Made by a program: the position numbers and the translations under genes. Source: Phymatolithon calcareum (taxonomy: Eukaryota > Rhodophyta > Florideophyceae > Hapalidiales). From it: DNA of 64,000 nucleotides. A model generated the notes under the pieces. The model was not told the DNA's origin, ran no database searches, and saw nothing but the letters and a program-made list of their open reading frames with translations. Location: NCBI GenBank assembly GCA_977006965.1, contig OZ345373.1, positions 496,001-560,000 of the forward strand, written 5' to 3'. Below are positions 44,215-54,740 of this stretch, in pieces. Within the stretch, counting starts at the first letter, position 1. Each line of letters starts with the position of its first letter.

Positions 44215-45365
44215 AAAGAAATTCGCTAAATGGCCACCAAAAGTGGTCAAAGTACGCTAAACATCCACCCAAGCCAAAACTACTACTCATCTGTTACGTG
44301 GAGCGCTGACAGTTGCGTTTTTTGGAGGGAAAAGGGAAGTAACTGCTACTTCCTCTTGATCCAAGTTTTGTGCACATCTTCAAATTCGTCTGACAAGCCC
44401 AACGCACAACGCTCCCGCACTGCTCACTCTGAATTCATGAACAAGAAGGAGCTCGTGCTACAGGTGGGCGACTACGTTGGATCAAGCTTCGACGATGTTG
44501 TTAACGTCGTGATCTCCCCGTCAATCGGGAAGGCACACTTCGTGGAGAGCGCAGCAAGCAGCGTCTGACATTCATCTGTAGCCAGCGCACAGCTTGCACC
44601 TTCCGCGTGAGCGTCAGCGCCCTGCCGAGCGTTGGCGGTGTCAGGATCACCAAGTCAATCGGACACAGCTGTGTTGGAGGCCCCTCCATGGTGCGCCAAT
44701 TCAAGACGGAGCTATTCGCGCCGCGAGCGCCCGTGCTGACTGAATTTTGTTGCCACAAGATGCCGAGTCAGTGGAAACGCCGCACAACTGACGGAAATGG
44801 TCCGTGTTAAAGCGCACATAGGCACACACCATAGTGGCTTCCAAGCTGGGCTCGGATGTCCACCACCTGGCACATATCAGAGTACTTCGCTCGTACCTGG
44901 CCGCAGTTCGGCAGCGCGATCCCAGCGGAGTGTACACGCTCACCACAAATCCTCTTTCTGGGACGATACGGCAGCAGCTTCACAGCATAACTGTTTCCCA
45001 AAGGGCGCGATGGACACCTGGGAGGCCCACAACGGTTTCATAAGTGTTGACGCGGCCCACCTGACCTCCGTGACGCAGGGACAGCTTTTCACCCTAACGA
45101 ATTATGATTCCAGCAGACAGACGACAACTCTGGCCTTCAGCATCGCACAGGGAGAGAGTTCACTAAGCTGGAAGAGCTTCCTCTCCAGCTGTATTGCATG
45201 TAAATTTCACTGTCGCATAGAGTGCTCTGAGAAACGGATGAGTAGTAGGTTTCGGCTAGCGTGAGTATGATTGTATATTTTGTAATGGATGGGTAGTGGT
45301 ATTGGCTAGCGGTGGATATTTAGCGTACTTTGACCACTTTTGGTGGCCATTTAGCGAATTTCCTC
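44215..45365. mobile_element. Mutator-like element with 55-bp TIRs and 10-bp TSD
   Basis: AAAATGTATC occurs at 44205-44214 and again at 45366-45375. The inverted ends 44215-44269 and 45311-45365 differ at only three of 55 positions. The 9-10-bp target duplication and long TIRs fit the Mutator superfamily, and the interior encodes the front half of a MULE transposase. At 1,151 bp it is an internal deletion derivative that would depend on a full-length relative. Confidence 0.9.
44440..45264 (+). pseudogene. MULE transposase N-terminal half
   Basis: A first segment from ATG 44440 (MNKKELVLQVGDYVGSSFDDV) is followed, after a frame change, by a zinc-finger-like ACTFRVSVSALP...HSC motif typical of the region before the MULE catalytic domain. 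The last segment carries FISVDAAHLTSVTQGQLF, AFSIAQGES and SWKSFL, the first catalytic Asp block and its downstream motif. Coding then runs out before the second Asp, the SWIM finger is absent, and at least two frame breaks are present. Confidence 0.72.
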
Positions 45366-45375
45366 AAAATGTATC

Positions 45376-46138
45376 TGTGGGGGAGAAAATGCGTTTTGAA
45401 TTTTCTAAACGCATTTCTTTGGTTTTAAAATAAATTAATGAAGCCACGAGGTGTATGAACAGATATGGTCCATCAGATATTATGATCTGTATGAAAAACT
45501 ACTGCAAATTACAATTTGATTGTGTTTACAGTTGAAATTACACTGTAAGCATCCTCAAACCGTAATTTGAAAACCTTTTTCATACTAGAGATCGTCTGTA
45601 GGCCGTTGTAGAATCTTAGGACATTCATGCTGTAGAATCGTCCTTTAAAATTCCATAACGGACTTCTGCTGTATGAAGCCTACAAGTCTGGGAAGCATCG
45701 CTCCACTCCTGCGTTTTCGCCCCTATACATGCAGATAGAGTAAGTATTGATAGCTGTTAGTTCTCCCGGTCCTTGCAGCGTCAAGGTATGGCTGGCCACG
45801 GACAGTGTTAAACGATGAACGAATACCGCGTACAGAAAATGCAGCGAGTCTTCCTCTGCGCACCCACTTACTTCCTTGCGCTGTCAGGTGATTCGATTCC
45901 TCGGTTGTTTCTATTGACGGTTCTACTATCCACAAGCTGGACGTCCTCAGCCGGCTGGTCTGGCACATGAGTACCGTTGTTCGGGTAAGTAACAGAAGCC
46001 GAATACGGGTCTCCGTCGATTAATTTTGACGACGAGCCTGGGGAAGCATTTCGCCTCACAGAGGATCAATGACGACTAGTATCCAAACATCCCACTGAGT
46101 CGGTTGCTTCCCGTACAGGACAACTTGCGGACAAGCCG
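45376..46138. other. Intergenic, no gene seen
   Basis: AT-rich flank between the MULE and the LINE fragment. Nothing recognised. Confidence 0.45.
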
Positions 46139-46603
46139 ATGAAAAAGGCAAATCGGGAACAGGCACAAAACGATCTGGTTCACGTCCGCCTAGAAGCTGA
46201 AGACCTTAGGAATACCCAAACCTTCAAATATCTTGACGTAATGCAGTCTGCAGACGGTGAACCCTTAGCCCCTATCAACTGCCTCATCGAATTTGCCTGG
46301 TCCCGCTTTCAAGACTGCAAACGGATTCTGACCAATGGAAAACTACTCAAAAGTCTACGGCTCCGTCGTTTTGGCTCATATTTCGTATTAACTCTGCAAT
46401 GCGGATGTGAATCATGGAAGCTGACAGAACCAGTGCAGAAGAAACTCAAGATAACAGTTGGTAATATGCTATCGAGAATAACGGAGGGACAAATAGACGA
46501 CGCAGTCAGGAGACCCACAATCGACGTTGTGATGTGGGCCAGAGACGTACGATGGAACTGGCTTGAACACATTCTTAGAATGGAAGAGCGCCGCCGGGTG
46601 TAG
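46139..46603 (+). pseudogene. Non-LTR reverse transcriptase C-terminal domain fragment
   Basis: Contains FKYLDVMQSADGE, then RRFGSYFVLTLQCGCESWKL and WARDVRWNWLEHILRMEER. These are the usual post-RT landmarks (YLG...D, lYG.E.W, rL.W.GH..RM). The catalytic RT core is missing, and the frame stops at 46601 inside a perfect palindrome. Confidence 0.7.
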
Positions 46604-46643
46604 TGGAGCGGGCTCCACGTTAAACGTGGAGCCCGCTCCACTA
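46601..46643. repeat. Perfect 21-bp palindrome with 1-nt centre
   Basis: 46601-46621 and 46623-46643 are exact inverted complements around A46622 (outer bases TAGTGGAGCGGGC). The GC-rich stem begins at the stop codon of the LINE fragment. Confidence 0.85.
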
Positions 46644-46789
46644 TTAAAACTTTTAATCGGTGAGGTAGCTTATGATATTCTTGGACACCTGTCCTCTCTG
46701 GGTTCCAGTCGCCCTACAAATAGCATGGTGGCAGCCGACAGAAAAGGGGACAAGCATGTTCGGCTTCAACTCTTGACTCTCTACGCATA

Positions 46790-47047
46790 GCTGGGGGTTC
46801 CAAGGTCCCGCCGCTTCGGGTTTGCTTCGCCCATATCATCTACGCGCGTATCGCGCATCCTCTTCACCCATTCTTTCTATTTGTTCTGCCTCTCTTCTCT
46901 CTTCTTGTGTTTGTTTGTTACCTTTTTTGTTCCAGATCCGTTATCCGGGGCTACAAGCGCTCGATCTGCCGCACTGAGTTCTAACGCGTAGCCCGTCCTG
47001 TTTACAGTCCAGGACTTCGGGTTTTTATCCACTACACCGGGTACGCC
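46790..47047 (-). mobile_element. tRNA-derived SINE-like sequence
   Basis: Read on the minus strand from 47047, it begins GGCGTACCCGGTGTAGTGG, close to a polymerase III A box, passes a GTCCTG...CAGGAC stem whose loop contains CTGTAAA, and about 60 bp later has a weak B-box-like GATCGAGC. It does not fold into a proper tRNA. It is more likely a SINE head with an unrelated body running to about 46,790. Confidence 0.4.
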
Positions 47048-47094
47048 AAGTGCTGTTACAATGCGTCAGGCCAACACTAGAATCGCTCTTTTGT

Positions 47095-47220
47095 GACATA
47101 CTTGGACAAGACGTGAAAGCCGCAGTCGAACTCACTAACGATGGCTTAGAATGGAAGAACGTAGACCCTCAAATCGCTTCTAGCCCCATTAGGGGAATAG
47201 GAAAAATGAATGAATGAAAG
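47095..47220 (+). mobile_element. LINE C-terminus with AATG-repeat tail
   Basis: The frame LGQDVKAAVELTNDGLEWKN...GKMNE stop is followed by AATGAATGAA (47,206-47,217). It is the best-preserved member of the group at 25,085 and 31,471. Confidence 0.65.
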
Positions 47221-47267
47221 TGTCTTCTAAATAGGATATTGAGAGCTGATTGTACAACCTTCCTTGT

Positions 47268-47561
47268 CTAACTCAAGAGTGATGTTGGCTTGTAGTTTCC
47301 CGGATATTCTGTAATCCCTTTCTTATGGGTTGACAAGAGCACTGACCATCGCCAAAACAATAGGATGACACCGACACTGCCACATTCTGAGCACAATTCG
47401 AATGTGATCTCTGAGTTGAGCTCCTTTTTAGTCTTGAGAATATCTGCTTTGTCGTTTTCTTGACAGGTGCGGTTATTAGGTCTTCCCTGATCTCTTGCTT
47501 CATCTCCTGCGGGCACGCGAAAAATGATATTTCTTCCCTCCAAGTGTCCTTGTCGGTGCAA
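47268..47561 (-). pseudogene. Non-LTR reverse transcriptase, N-terminal RT motif fragment
   Basis: Ends in THKKGITEYPGNYKPTSLLS, a clear match to the KKG...P.NYRPISLL motif that opens LINE reverse transcriptase domains. Then a stop follows. Upstream residues are unremarkable, and the catalytic boxes are absent. Confidence 0.65.
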
Positions 47562-47624
47562 GTCGTGGAGACGAGAGCAGTGAAGTGCAGTGGTCCCGTG
47601 GGCGTTTCCCGATATGCTATTTAT

Positions 47625-48300
47625 TGCAACTGTTTAGTTGTTTATTTGAAAGCCCTCATTAACACTCTTAAGACTGTACGGCAGGGTCTGCGATTCGCTT
47701 AGAAACCACTGTGAACGTGAACGTGAATGAATATTCACTAATATTCACTCACGAGAAATATAATGAATATTCAGAAGATTATAGTGAATGAATTGCGAAT
47801 GAATAATCTCTTGTGACATACTAGTGAACTGAATGTAAATGAATATTCGCTCTGACACATTGCAATGAACTGAATGTGAACGAAATTTGCGAACATTTGC
47901 GAATGATTCGCGAAACGTTTCGGAAAACCAGGAGCTTTCATCCCATCCATTTTTCCACTCTTCTGAAATGCTCGCACACATTCGCTAACGTTCGTGAATG
48001 TTCACCGGATTCAACGACAGTGAACTGAATGTGAATGAATATTCATGGGTACAAAAAGTACTGAACGTGAACATGAATGAAAAATTCGTGAATGTACGCT
48101 CGTGGTGGATTTACTGAATATTCGCTAACCGGGATATTGTAAACGTGAATTTGACATTCGCGAATAATTCATTCGTTTATTCACGAATTAATTCACGAAC
48201 AGTTAGGCGAATCTCAGACCCTGCTGTACGGAAAAAGCTTTTTATAACATGTTCATTCTAGTATATCGCCTGGTCCATAATACAGGGACCTGTCGCAGTG
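47625..48300 (-). mobile_element. LINE 3' end split by a hAT MITE
   Basis: The left part (47,625-47,681, GTTTATTTGAAAGCCCTC...AAGACTG) and the right part (48,224-about 48,300, TATATCGCCTGGTCC.TAATAC) are collinear with the uninterrupted copy at 43,665-43,800. Confidence 0.65.
47682..48223. mobile_element. hAT-type MITE with 8-bp TSD
   Basis: CTGTACGG is duplicated at 47674-47681 and 48224-48231. The ends are CAGGGTCTGCGATTCGC and, inverted, CAGGGTCTGAGATTCGC; an 8-bp TSD plus CAGGG tips is diagnostic for hAT. There is no coding capacity. The 542-bp interior is a field of degenerate GTGAATGAATATTCGC-like words in both orientations. Confidence 0.9.
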
Positions 48301-48774
48301 CGCTTGGCAAAGAGTTGCAATTGCAAAATCTACAGTCCGGTTTGTAGTATGGTTTAATTTACGTAGGGCCCTGAAGGTCGTTGCAGTTGTAGGGGGCCAT
48401 TCTTATGCATGCATGCAATCTGCTTTCAATACCCGAAAAGGACTATTTTGCAATCAATTTAACAAACAAATCTACAGAATTTATTCAAAAAGTAGGATAT
48501 CCAATTCGTTCCAGATTTGTTCAGTAGTGGATGTGTGGTACAAGAGGGTTAACCGCGCTCACATATCCAGCACGATGGCGGAACCCTGACTCACAGGGTA
48601 GGCCTTAGTATAGAATCGGAGACTAGGGGGGCATTCCGTCAAAAGAGAACTAGCTTTACGGAAATGTTTACTTATATCTTCCGCAACTTAATGGAAGATT
48701 TCAAAGTGAATTTACCCGTGAAGATGCAGTAGCAAAATACACAAATCGATCGTCAATACCAGAAGAAGAATCTG
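48232..48774. other. Intergenic with dispersed repeat
   Basis: Carries a copy (about 48,490-48,552) of the dispersed repeat seen at 25,200 and 41,450, again ending AAGAGGGTTAA and followed by a LINE-like phrase. No gene. Confidence 0.45.
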
Positions 48775-49121
48775 CTAGACCCATTTCGAAAGCCCGTGAG
48801 GTCTATGATTGCGCCCTTCACGCGATGAACCCACCCGTAGAGAACCGCAAGTGAGGTGGGGTGAATCTGGGAGACAACCTGCGCAATAGTGCGACCATCA
48901 CGACTTTTCATGCCTTCCGGGAAAGCTTTCTTTGATTGCGGTCTCGATGGGAGTGGTGTCAATCGTTGACGTCACACGACACTGATATTCTCATAAAGTT
49001 CCTTCTCAAACCCCTCCGGTAGCCCACAATCTTTAATCGCCTCCATCAGATCCTCCTTGCACTCCGAGACCATTTTTCCCCTTTTGTTCGCCCCTTTCAG
49101 TTTAGTTACCGAAGAAGACAT
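48775..49121 (-). pseudogene. Frameshifted relative of the 116-residue gene at 50.3 kb
   Basis: From ATG 49121 the minus strand reads MSSSVTKLKG, then CKEDLMEAIKDCGLPEGFEKELY, parallel to the intact gene. A shift after NISV moves the match into another frame (IDTTPIETAIKESFP), and a second shift returns it to KSRDGRTIAQVV...LAVLYGWVHRVKGAI. Two indels disable it. Confidence 0.75.
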
Positions 49122-50302
49122 ACACGACATAGAATCGTTTATTGATTTGATTACAGAGTTGCATTCAATCTGATTCGGAGAATACCTAGATCTGAGGCGA
49201 CGGTGTTATGAGTTCTACTCGTCCCTGGCTTGGCTTATATCGAGGTGTTCGGAGACTTCCTCTGATTCTCAAAGTCCGGCGAGATCTTATATTGACGAAG
49301 TACTGCGCAGTCAGTTTTTATTAAGTAGTGTCTGCAGCTCGTCGCTGACCATGGAGTTTTGCGTGTACAAACACTCATGCCGCTTTAAAAATAAATCAGT
49401 AGATCAGTCGGGAGCTAAACGTACGTGCACTCGAAGCAGGAGTTTGAAACGTCTATTCTAAAAAAAGAAAATTTCGAATGTTACTGATAATATTTCTGGT
49501 TGCTGCTGAATACAGAGACGTTGAAGAATCGAGTCTCACGCCTTGCCAGTGCCCCCAAAAGTCACAAAAGTGTTCTGTAACTAACACGCAGTTTGACTAT
49601 ACTGTGTCAGCACGAGCGTACCGCAAGAGTACGTTTTATACCTCAACAACTGTTCAGCAGGGCGCAGATCTTCACTGCCCCGAAGCGCACGCACCCTTGG
49701 GTGATGCTGGGTCGCTACAGTTTCTGCAAGAGGAGGCCGCTCAATGGGAGTCAAGGAGTCATAGAAGGCATCGGGAGCCTCAACCTTCTCCGCCCAGTTC
49801 TCCCATCAGCTCGACTTATTTCCGGCCGCGGAAATCCAAGTAGAGGAGAATAAAGTAGAAAATAGCTTTGAGTGTTCGGACAAGGAATCTCAGACACATC
49901 TATATAACACTCCAGAATCTCCCCCTGCTTGCATTCAGAACTGCCGATGAAGTGTATGGTCTTGGGAAGCTGTTGCGGACTAGAATTTACATTGACTTCC
50001 AAAGATGAAGCCCAATTCTGTTGATTTGAATCTAAACAAGAAACGAGAAGCTTTTAATTAGTCACAGGTCGCTTTAAAATCTGCGTCAGTTTGCCATGCA
50101 TTGCGTACACCGCAACGCATTGCATACTATTTAGAAACTCAGAGTATTGGACATTTCATTCAAGATGAAGCAAAGAGAAAAAGACCTACCATGCTATCCT
50201 CATTTACACTCAAAAATGAAATGACAAAACAATGGTGGTTCACACTACGAAAAGGGTCTCGATATGCGATTGGCACTAGGGCATAATTAAGCGTAAGAGA
50301 AT
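49122..50302. other. Spacer between the two small paralogues
   Basis: Two overlapping plus frames (49478-49843, 49593-49853) have no recognisable domain, and I do not call them genes. Otherwise nothing. Confidence 0.4.
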
Positions 50303-50653
50303 CTAGTCGATCCACCTCAGAAGTCCAGTATATTCTTTGATAGCGTCCTTCAAGCGCATAACACAGTCATATAGCGCTGTGACATGGGAGTCGTACGCCT
50401 CAGCGACAAGCTGCGCAACAGTCAGTCCCGCGCGACCCTTCATTTCCTCCGGAAAACACTTCTTGATCGCAGCCTTGATCGAATCCGTGTCACTCCTACT
50501 TGTGCTTACGTTTACATAAACCTCCTGCTCAAACCCATCCGGCAGACCACAAGTTGAAATAGCAGCCTGAAGATCGGACTTGTAGTGTTTCACTTTCATT
50601 CCACTCTTGATTCTGCTGTTTGTTTGCGGCGAAGAGGAGAATGAGTCAGACAT
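50303..50653 (-). CDS. Small orphan protein, 116 residues
   Basis: First ATG at 50653 (MSDSFSSSPQ); the frame extends upstream only to a GTG. Acidic-to-neutral, soluble, without signal or membrane segment. Landmarks are DLQAAISTCGLPDGFEQEVYVNVS, then TDSIKAAIKKCFPEEMKG, TVAQLVAEAY and LYDCVMRLKDAI, probably an all-helical fold. The matching pseudogene at 48,775-49,121 shows that exactly these segments were once constrained, which supports a real gene. I do not recognise the family. Confidence 0.65.
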   Translation of the reverse strand: MSDSFSSSPQTNSRIKSGMKVKHYKSDLQAAISTCGLPDGFEQEVYVNVSTSRSDTDSIKAAIKKCFPEEMKGRAGLTVAQLVAEAYDSHVTALYDCVMRLKDAIKEYTGLLRWID

Positions 50654-51875
50654 ATTTCTATATATATCTGGAGCGGAGGTCAGATCAACCTCGATGTGCC
50701 GGCGATTTCGCGATGAGGGAGCTCGGTTTGAGGTTGCTCGCACTATGTTCTCAGGGTGAGGCCCCTTTTATAGTCATGTCATCAAGTTATGGCTAGTGTC
50801 TTGATGCCGTTCATGATACTAATGCAGACTGACAGCCTAACTACAGTATTAAACCGCTAGATTTGTCGATTGATCCTCTGTCGAGCTGCTGAAGGAGTCG
50901 TTCATGTCTTGAATAGAGAAGCCGACAATGTCGGCATCTAACTAATAATTTTGTCGCCTCTACTAGGAATGGGCAATTCGAAAGAGAGGTCGATCGATAT
51001 CAGTTACGGAGTATTGAAGAATATATGCAGTTGAAATGGGGGTTGTGCGTTAGAGTATCAGCACAATTGTACTATTAGAAGTATAGAATTTATTACTATA
51101 TAGTGGCTCTTCGGCGTGAAGGTCTTCATAGAAGTAACCTACTATGATCTGGTCATCTCTCAATATCGTCGTTCGCAATGCGCAATGAAGACTCGGCGAT
51201 GACATCTCGGGAAATGTCGCGATTCTCAGTCATGCACGACTAGTGCCTTATCACCGTTGATCAGCATGTGCACAGCAGATCGCCACGCTCATAGACGAGC
51301 AGATGACAAGCATGGCGTTGGCTCTGATGCAAACACCGCAGTATTCGTTAGCTCGATTAGGGGTTTCCATTCTGTGAAACACGCAGATGGTCCTTCTTAA
51401 CGTGCTTGTCCAGTAGAGTCTTGATCTCGCGTTCAATCCCCTAAACCAGGTCTTGAACAACTCAGTCCGTAGCCCTACTCAATAGTCCCCACGTCGTGCA
51501 AACATACTACAATATGCGGTACACCAAACAACCCAGAAACGTCACCTTTAGTGTCGGGTGTGGTTTCCTTTTCATCATTGCCCCAAAAGGCATAACCGAA
51601 TCCCCATGCTACCCTCTGTTTGTCTACGTCTAACAAGAGCAAACAGAGAATCTGTAACTGCGCTATGGAAAGGGATTGCTCGTAATATGCGACGTGTACG
51701 GCTAGCACCTTTTGTTTTGGTTGAGAATAAGTTCCCGGGCAGAGTTCTGGTTACGTCTTCAAGTATCGTATCTGAGACATATTAAAGCGCGCTGACTTCG
51801 CTGAGGCTTTGCATGTTTTACTCGTTATCACCGAGCAATACAATCGTCAGTCTAGAGCATGACAATTTTGATGAG
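50654..51875. other. Intergenic, no gene supported
   Basis: The first 100 bp is the likely promoter of the small gene. A 77-codon minus frame (51475-51708) is open but unrecognised. Confidence 0.4.
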
Positions 51876-52716
51876 TGTAGCGCCAGGCTCCAAAGAAACC
51901 GACGCCACATGGGAGAGAAAAACCCAAGAGAGGAGAGAGAAGAAAAGAGCGGGAGAGACAAGACAAAAGAGGAGGAAAGAAAGACAAGCAACCAAAACCT
52001 CCAGGACAAACAGACAGATTAAGCGTGTAGACGTCGGCGTCGTCCTCCGGCGGCGACCTTGGCTTGGTCGTCGACCTTGAGACAGGCGCGCGAAAAGTGG
52101 ACAGGGGCCTTGATCGCGAATGTCACCGAACTGGCTTGTGCGGCGAAACGGTTGCGGTCAAGAAGGGTTGGGAAGTCACCGACTCCGCGTGGTCGAAGGG
52201 ATTCACAGGCGTGACGCGTGTAGGATCCAAGCACTCGAGCCGAAGTCCAGAAACCTCCAGGACAGGGACGACGTCATCCTCAGACGGCGACCTTGGCTTG
52301 GCCGTCGACTTTCGAACGAACGCACGAAAAATGGAAAAGGGAACTTGAGCGCAGTTGTCTCCGTGCTGGCTTGCATGATGACGGTTGCGTCCAAGAAGGT
52401 TGGGAAGAGCTCCGACTCCTCGTGGTCGAAGGGACTGTCAGGCGAACATTGCGCGTGCTTGATCCAAGCAATCGAGCCGAAATCCAGAACTCCCCCACCC
52501 TCCTTTACTCAGCGGAAGGAACAAAATAGCTTATATACTACAACCTACGCAAAAGACAGCGATGCAGCGCATAGACACACGAGAGACACGTGCCCGTATG
52601 GCCCATTAGATCACCTACTACGAACAGCATAACTATCGCGATCCAAGTTGTGCGGCGTACAGTCGCGAGAGGAAAAAGCGACCGCCTTGGGACAGCGACA
52701 TAACACGGGCGCGACA
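51876..52716 (-). mobile_element. Solo LTR with 5-bp TSD
   Basis: ATGAG flanks both sides (51871-51875 and 52717-52721). Read on the minus strand the LTR runs from TGTCGCGCCCG to GGCGCTACA, 841 bp with TG...CA tips. It has a TATATAAG box about 180 bp from its start and two internal tandem sub-repeats. No internal retrotransposon sequence adjoins, so it is the product of LTR-LTR recombination. Gypsy or Copia type cannot be told from the LTR alone. Confidence 0.88.
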
Positions 52717-52721
52717 ATGAG

Positions 52722-54007
52722 CAACATTCATCTTCAGCTGAACACAGGGAATGCATTCCTCTGCTGTTGCTGAGAAGCGCGACTGGGAAGTTTTTTGGAC
52801 TCCGCCCACAAAAATGCAAGGCTTTCCCGAGGCAGCAAACGCCAAAGCTCGAGGTTTTTTGCTATGAATGGGACTATAGTCAAACCAGCTCGGAGCACAG
52901 CGCCCCAGTTCCTCGGACACTGGGGAAGCCGAAAGAGAAATCACTGAAACAAGCCAAGAGTCTTTCCATGAAACTTCGCAAGGGTTGTGGGTCTCTCTTA
53001 TCATGCTCAGGTGCTTAATTCCTCGTTATGCCGTTAATTCTAGAGGGAACAGATCGCGTGCACGTTTGAAAACTCAGTCCCTGTGATAAAAATCAGGGAT
53101 ACGACCCTCGTGTCGGACATAAATCTAATTTTAGCTACGAACTCCGCATGCGTTGGGTACCAGTGTTTGGACTTCAAACACGAGCAGCGCAAGAGGGGTC
53201 AGACAAGATCTGACGTCGAATATATGCTTGATATTCGTTTGACTCGGCATCGCGGTATTTTTCTTTGGATCTACTTCAAAGGAGGCGGAAAAGAACGTTT
53301 CATATCGTCGAGAAGATTCTAATGAAGCAGCTCAAGTTGGGTTTGAGAAAAACCGACACGAGTCCCTAATGGTTGCATGACAAGGCGCCGCGGTGATAAC
53401 TTCTCTCTCGTTTCGCTTCTTCGACTGTTGATATTGCTGTACCCGACTTCGCTGATAATGCGTTGGACAGTGCCAACATACCAACGGTTTGATTCTAAAG
53501 ACGAAACGCAAACTTGTCAACTTAGTCCGGAAAGAAGCAAGTGCCTTTCATCGTCCTATCCTGTAACATCACGTTGAGTTTGCTGTGCGTCTAATACGAG
53601 TTTCCCAGGGCTCTCGCGTCAAATCTCTCCAGCATTCTCACTTCCGTATGAAAATTTGAGAAGTTCAGGGACACCCAGTGGGACTGATCTCAACGTCTTT
53701 TACACTGCGCTTCATATAGCGAATAAAGGTGGCCTCTAAGTGACCGGTGCTGGTGACAGATATCAAATCTGCAAAGCGAAGATCAGTACCACGTCGATGT
53801 TGCCATGTATCGATCCTGGGGGTAGTTTGTGGAAATAATGTGCATGTGGTTTCGTCTACTCATGTTTAGTGCCAGAAAGAATAGAAGTTCAGTTTACTTA
53901 CTCCATTATATCAGTAATCAAAAGTCATACGAGATGAAACTGACTTCGAAACGTATTTAGCATTGCGCTCGAACGCCACATGTAACATTCCTTGTGTGAT
54001 GTGCTTG
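52722..54007. other. Intergenic, no gene seen
   Basis: Short frames only. No repeat ends that I can define. Confidence 0.45.
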
Positions 54008-54508
54008 TTCTTCTTCTTTAATGCAGGTTTCGAAGTTGTCGAACAACTCCCCATCCTTAGGGCTACAGTAGACTTTAACAGATACGAGTGGGATTTGACG
54101 TCACAACAGCTCTAAGCTGCACAAATTGCAGAGCTTCGGGGAGCTTAACATCTAAATCTCTACGCAGCCAATCTTCAGCCGCCGTCCTTCAAAGGGATGA
54201 CCCGGGTTGGAAACCATTCAGGATACTCACGGCAGCTGATCATCTCGTTGCCTTCTTTCAACTCCTTCTGTCCTCTCTCCCAGCTTCCTTGAGCATTGCG
54301 GCACACCGCTCAGGGCGGAATCCGTGTACTACCAAATTACTAGAAGGTGATAGTCTTCTCCCATGGGGAGGCCGGAGCACAGCTCTTGCCATTTCAAAAC
54401 CCTGCCTTGGAACGGGGAAAAATTCCTGGCTCTGCTCTTGTCTCCTTCCTGTTACGCACAGGTGCACGCGTGGCCAGATCGGTTATGATAGCCGGCCTGT
54501 ATCAAATC

Positions 54509-54666
54509 CGCCCTGTATTGTCAAATCACATTGTAATTACTTGACAGCGAATTATGCAATATAATTGTACGTACAGCGCGGTACCGTCGCGCGAGAGTAC
54601 AAGTACTTTGGATAGCGGACGGCGCGACCGGCCCGACTTGGGCAGTCACTTCTTTTCTCTATCCTA
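54509..54666 (+). repeat. Split direct repeat A1
   Basis: 158 bp repeated almost exactly as A2 at 58706-58863; one difference is visible (AATATAAT against AATGTAAT). It probably contains the promoter. Confidence 0.9.
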
Positions 54667-54740
54667 GAGAAAAGAACTTCCCCGTGCTGCAATCGCGCGG
54701 AGGTTTGACACAAATCCCCGCTTCGGTACCATCGAGCGGG

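Noticed and set aside
46930-47047. A functional tRNA gene on the minus strand
   Set aside because: Anticodon stem-loop has a nine-base loop, T arm is poor and no acceptor stem closes.
51475-51708. 77-codon minus frame with a helical look
   Set aside because: Too short and unrecognised to call.
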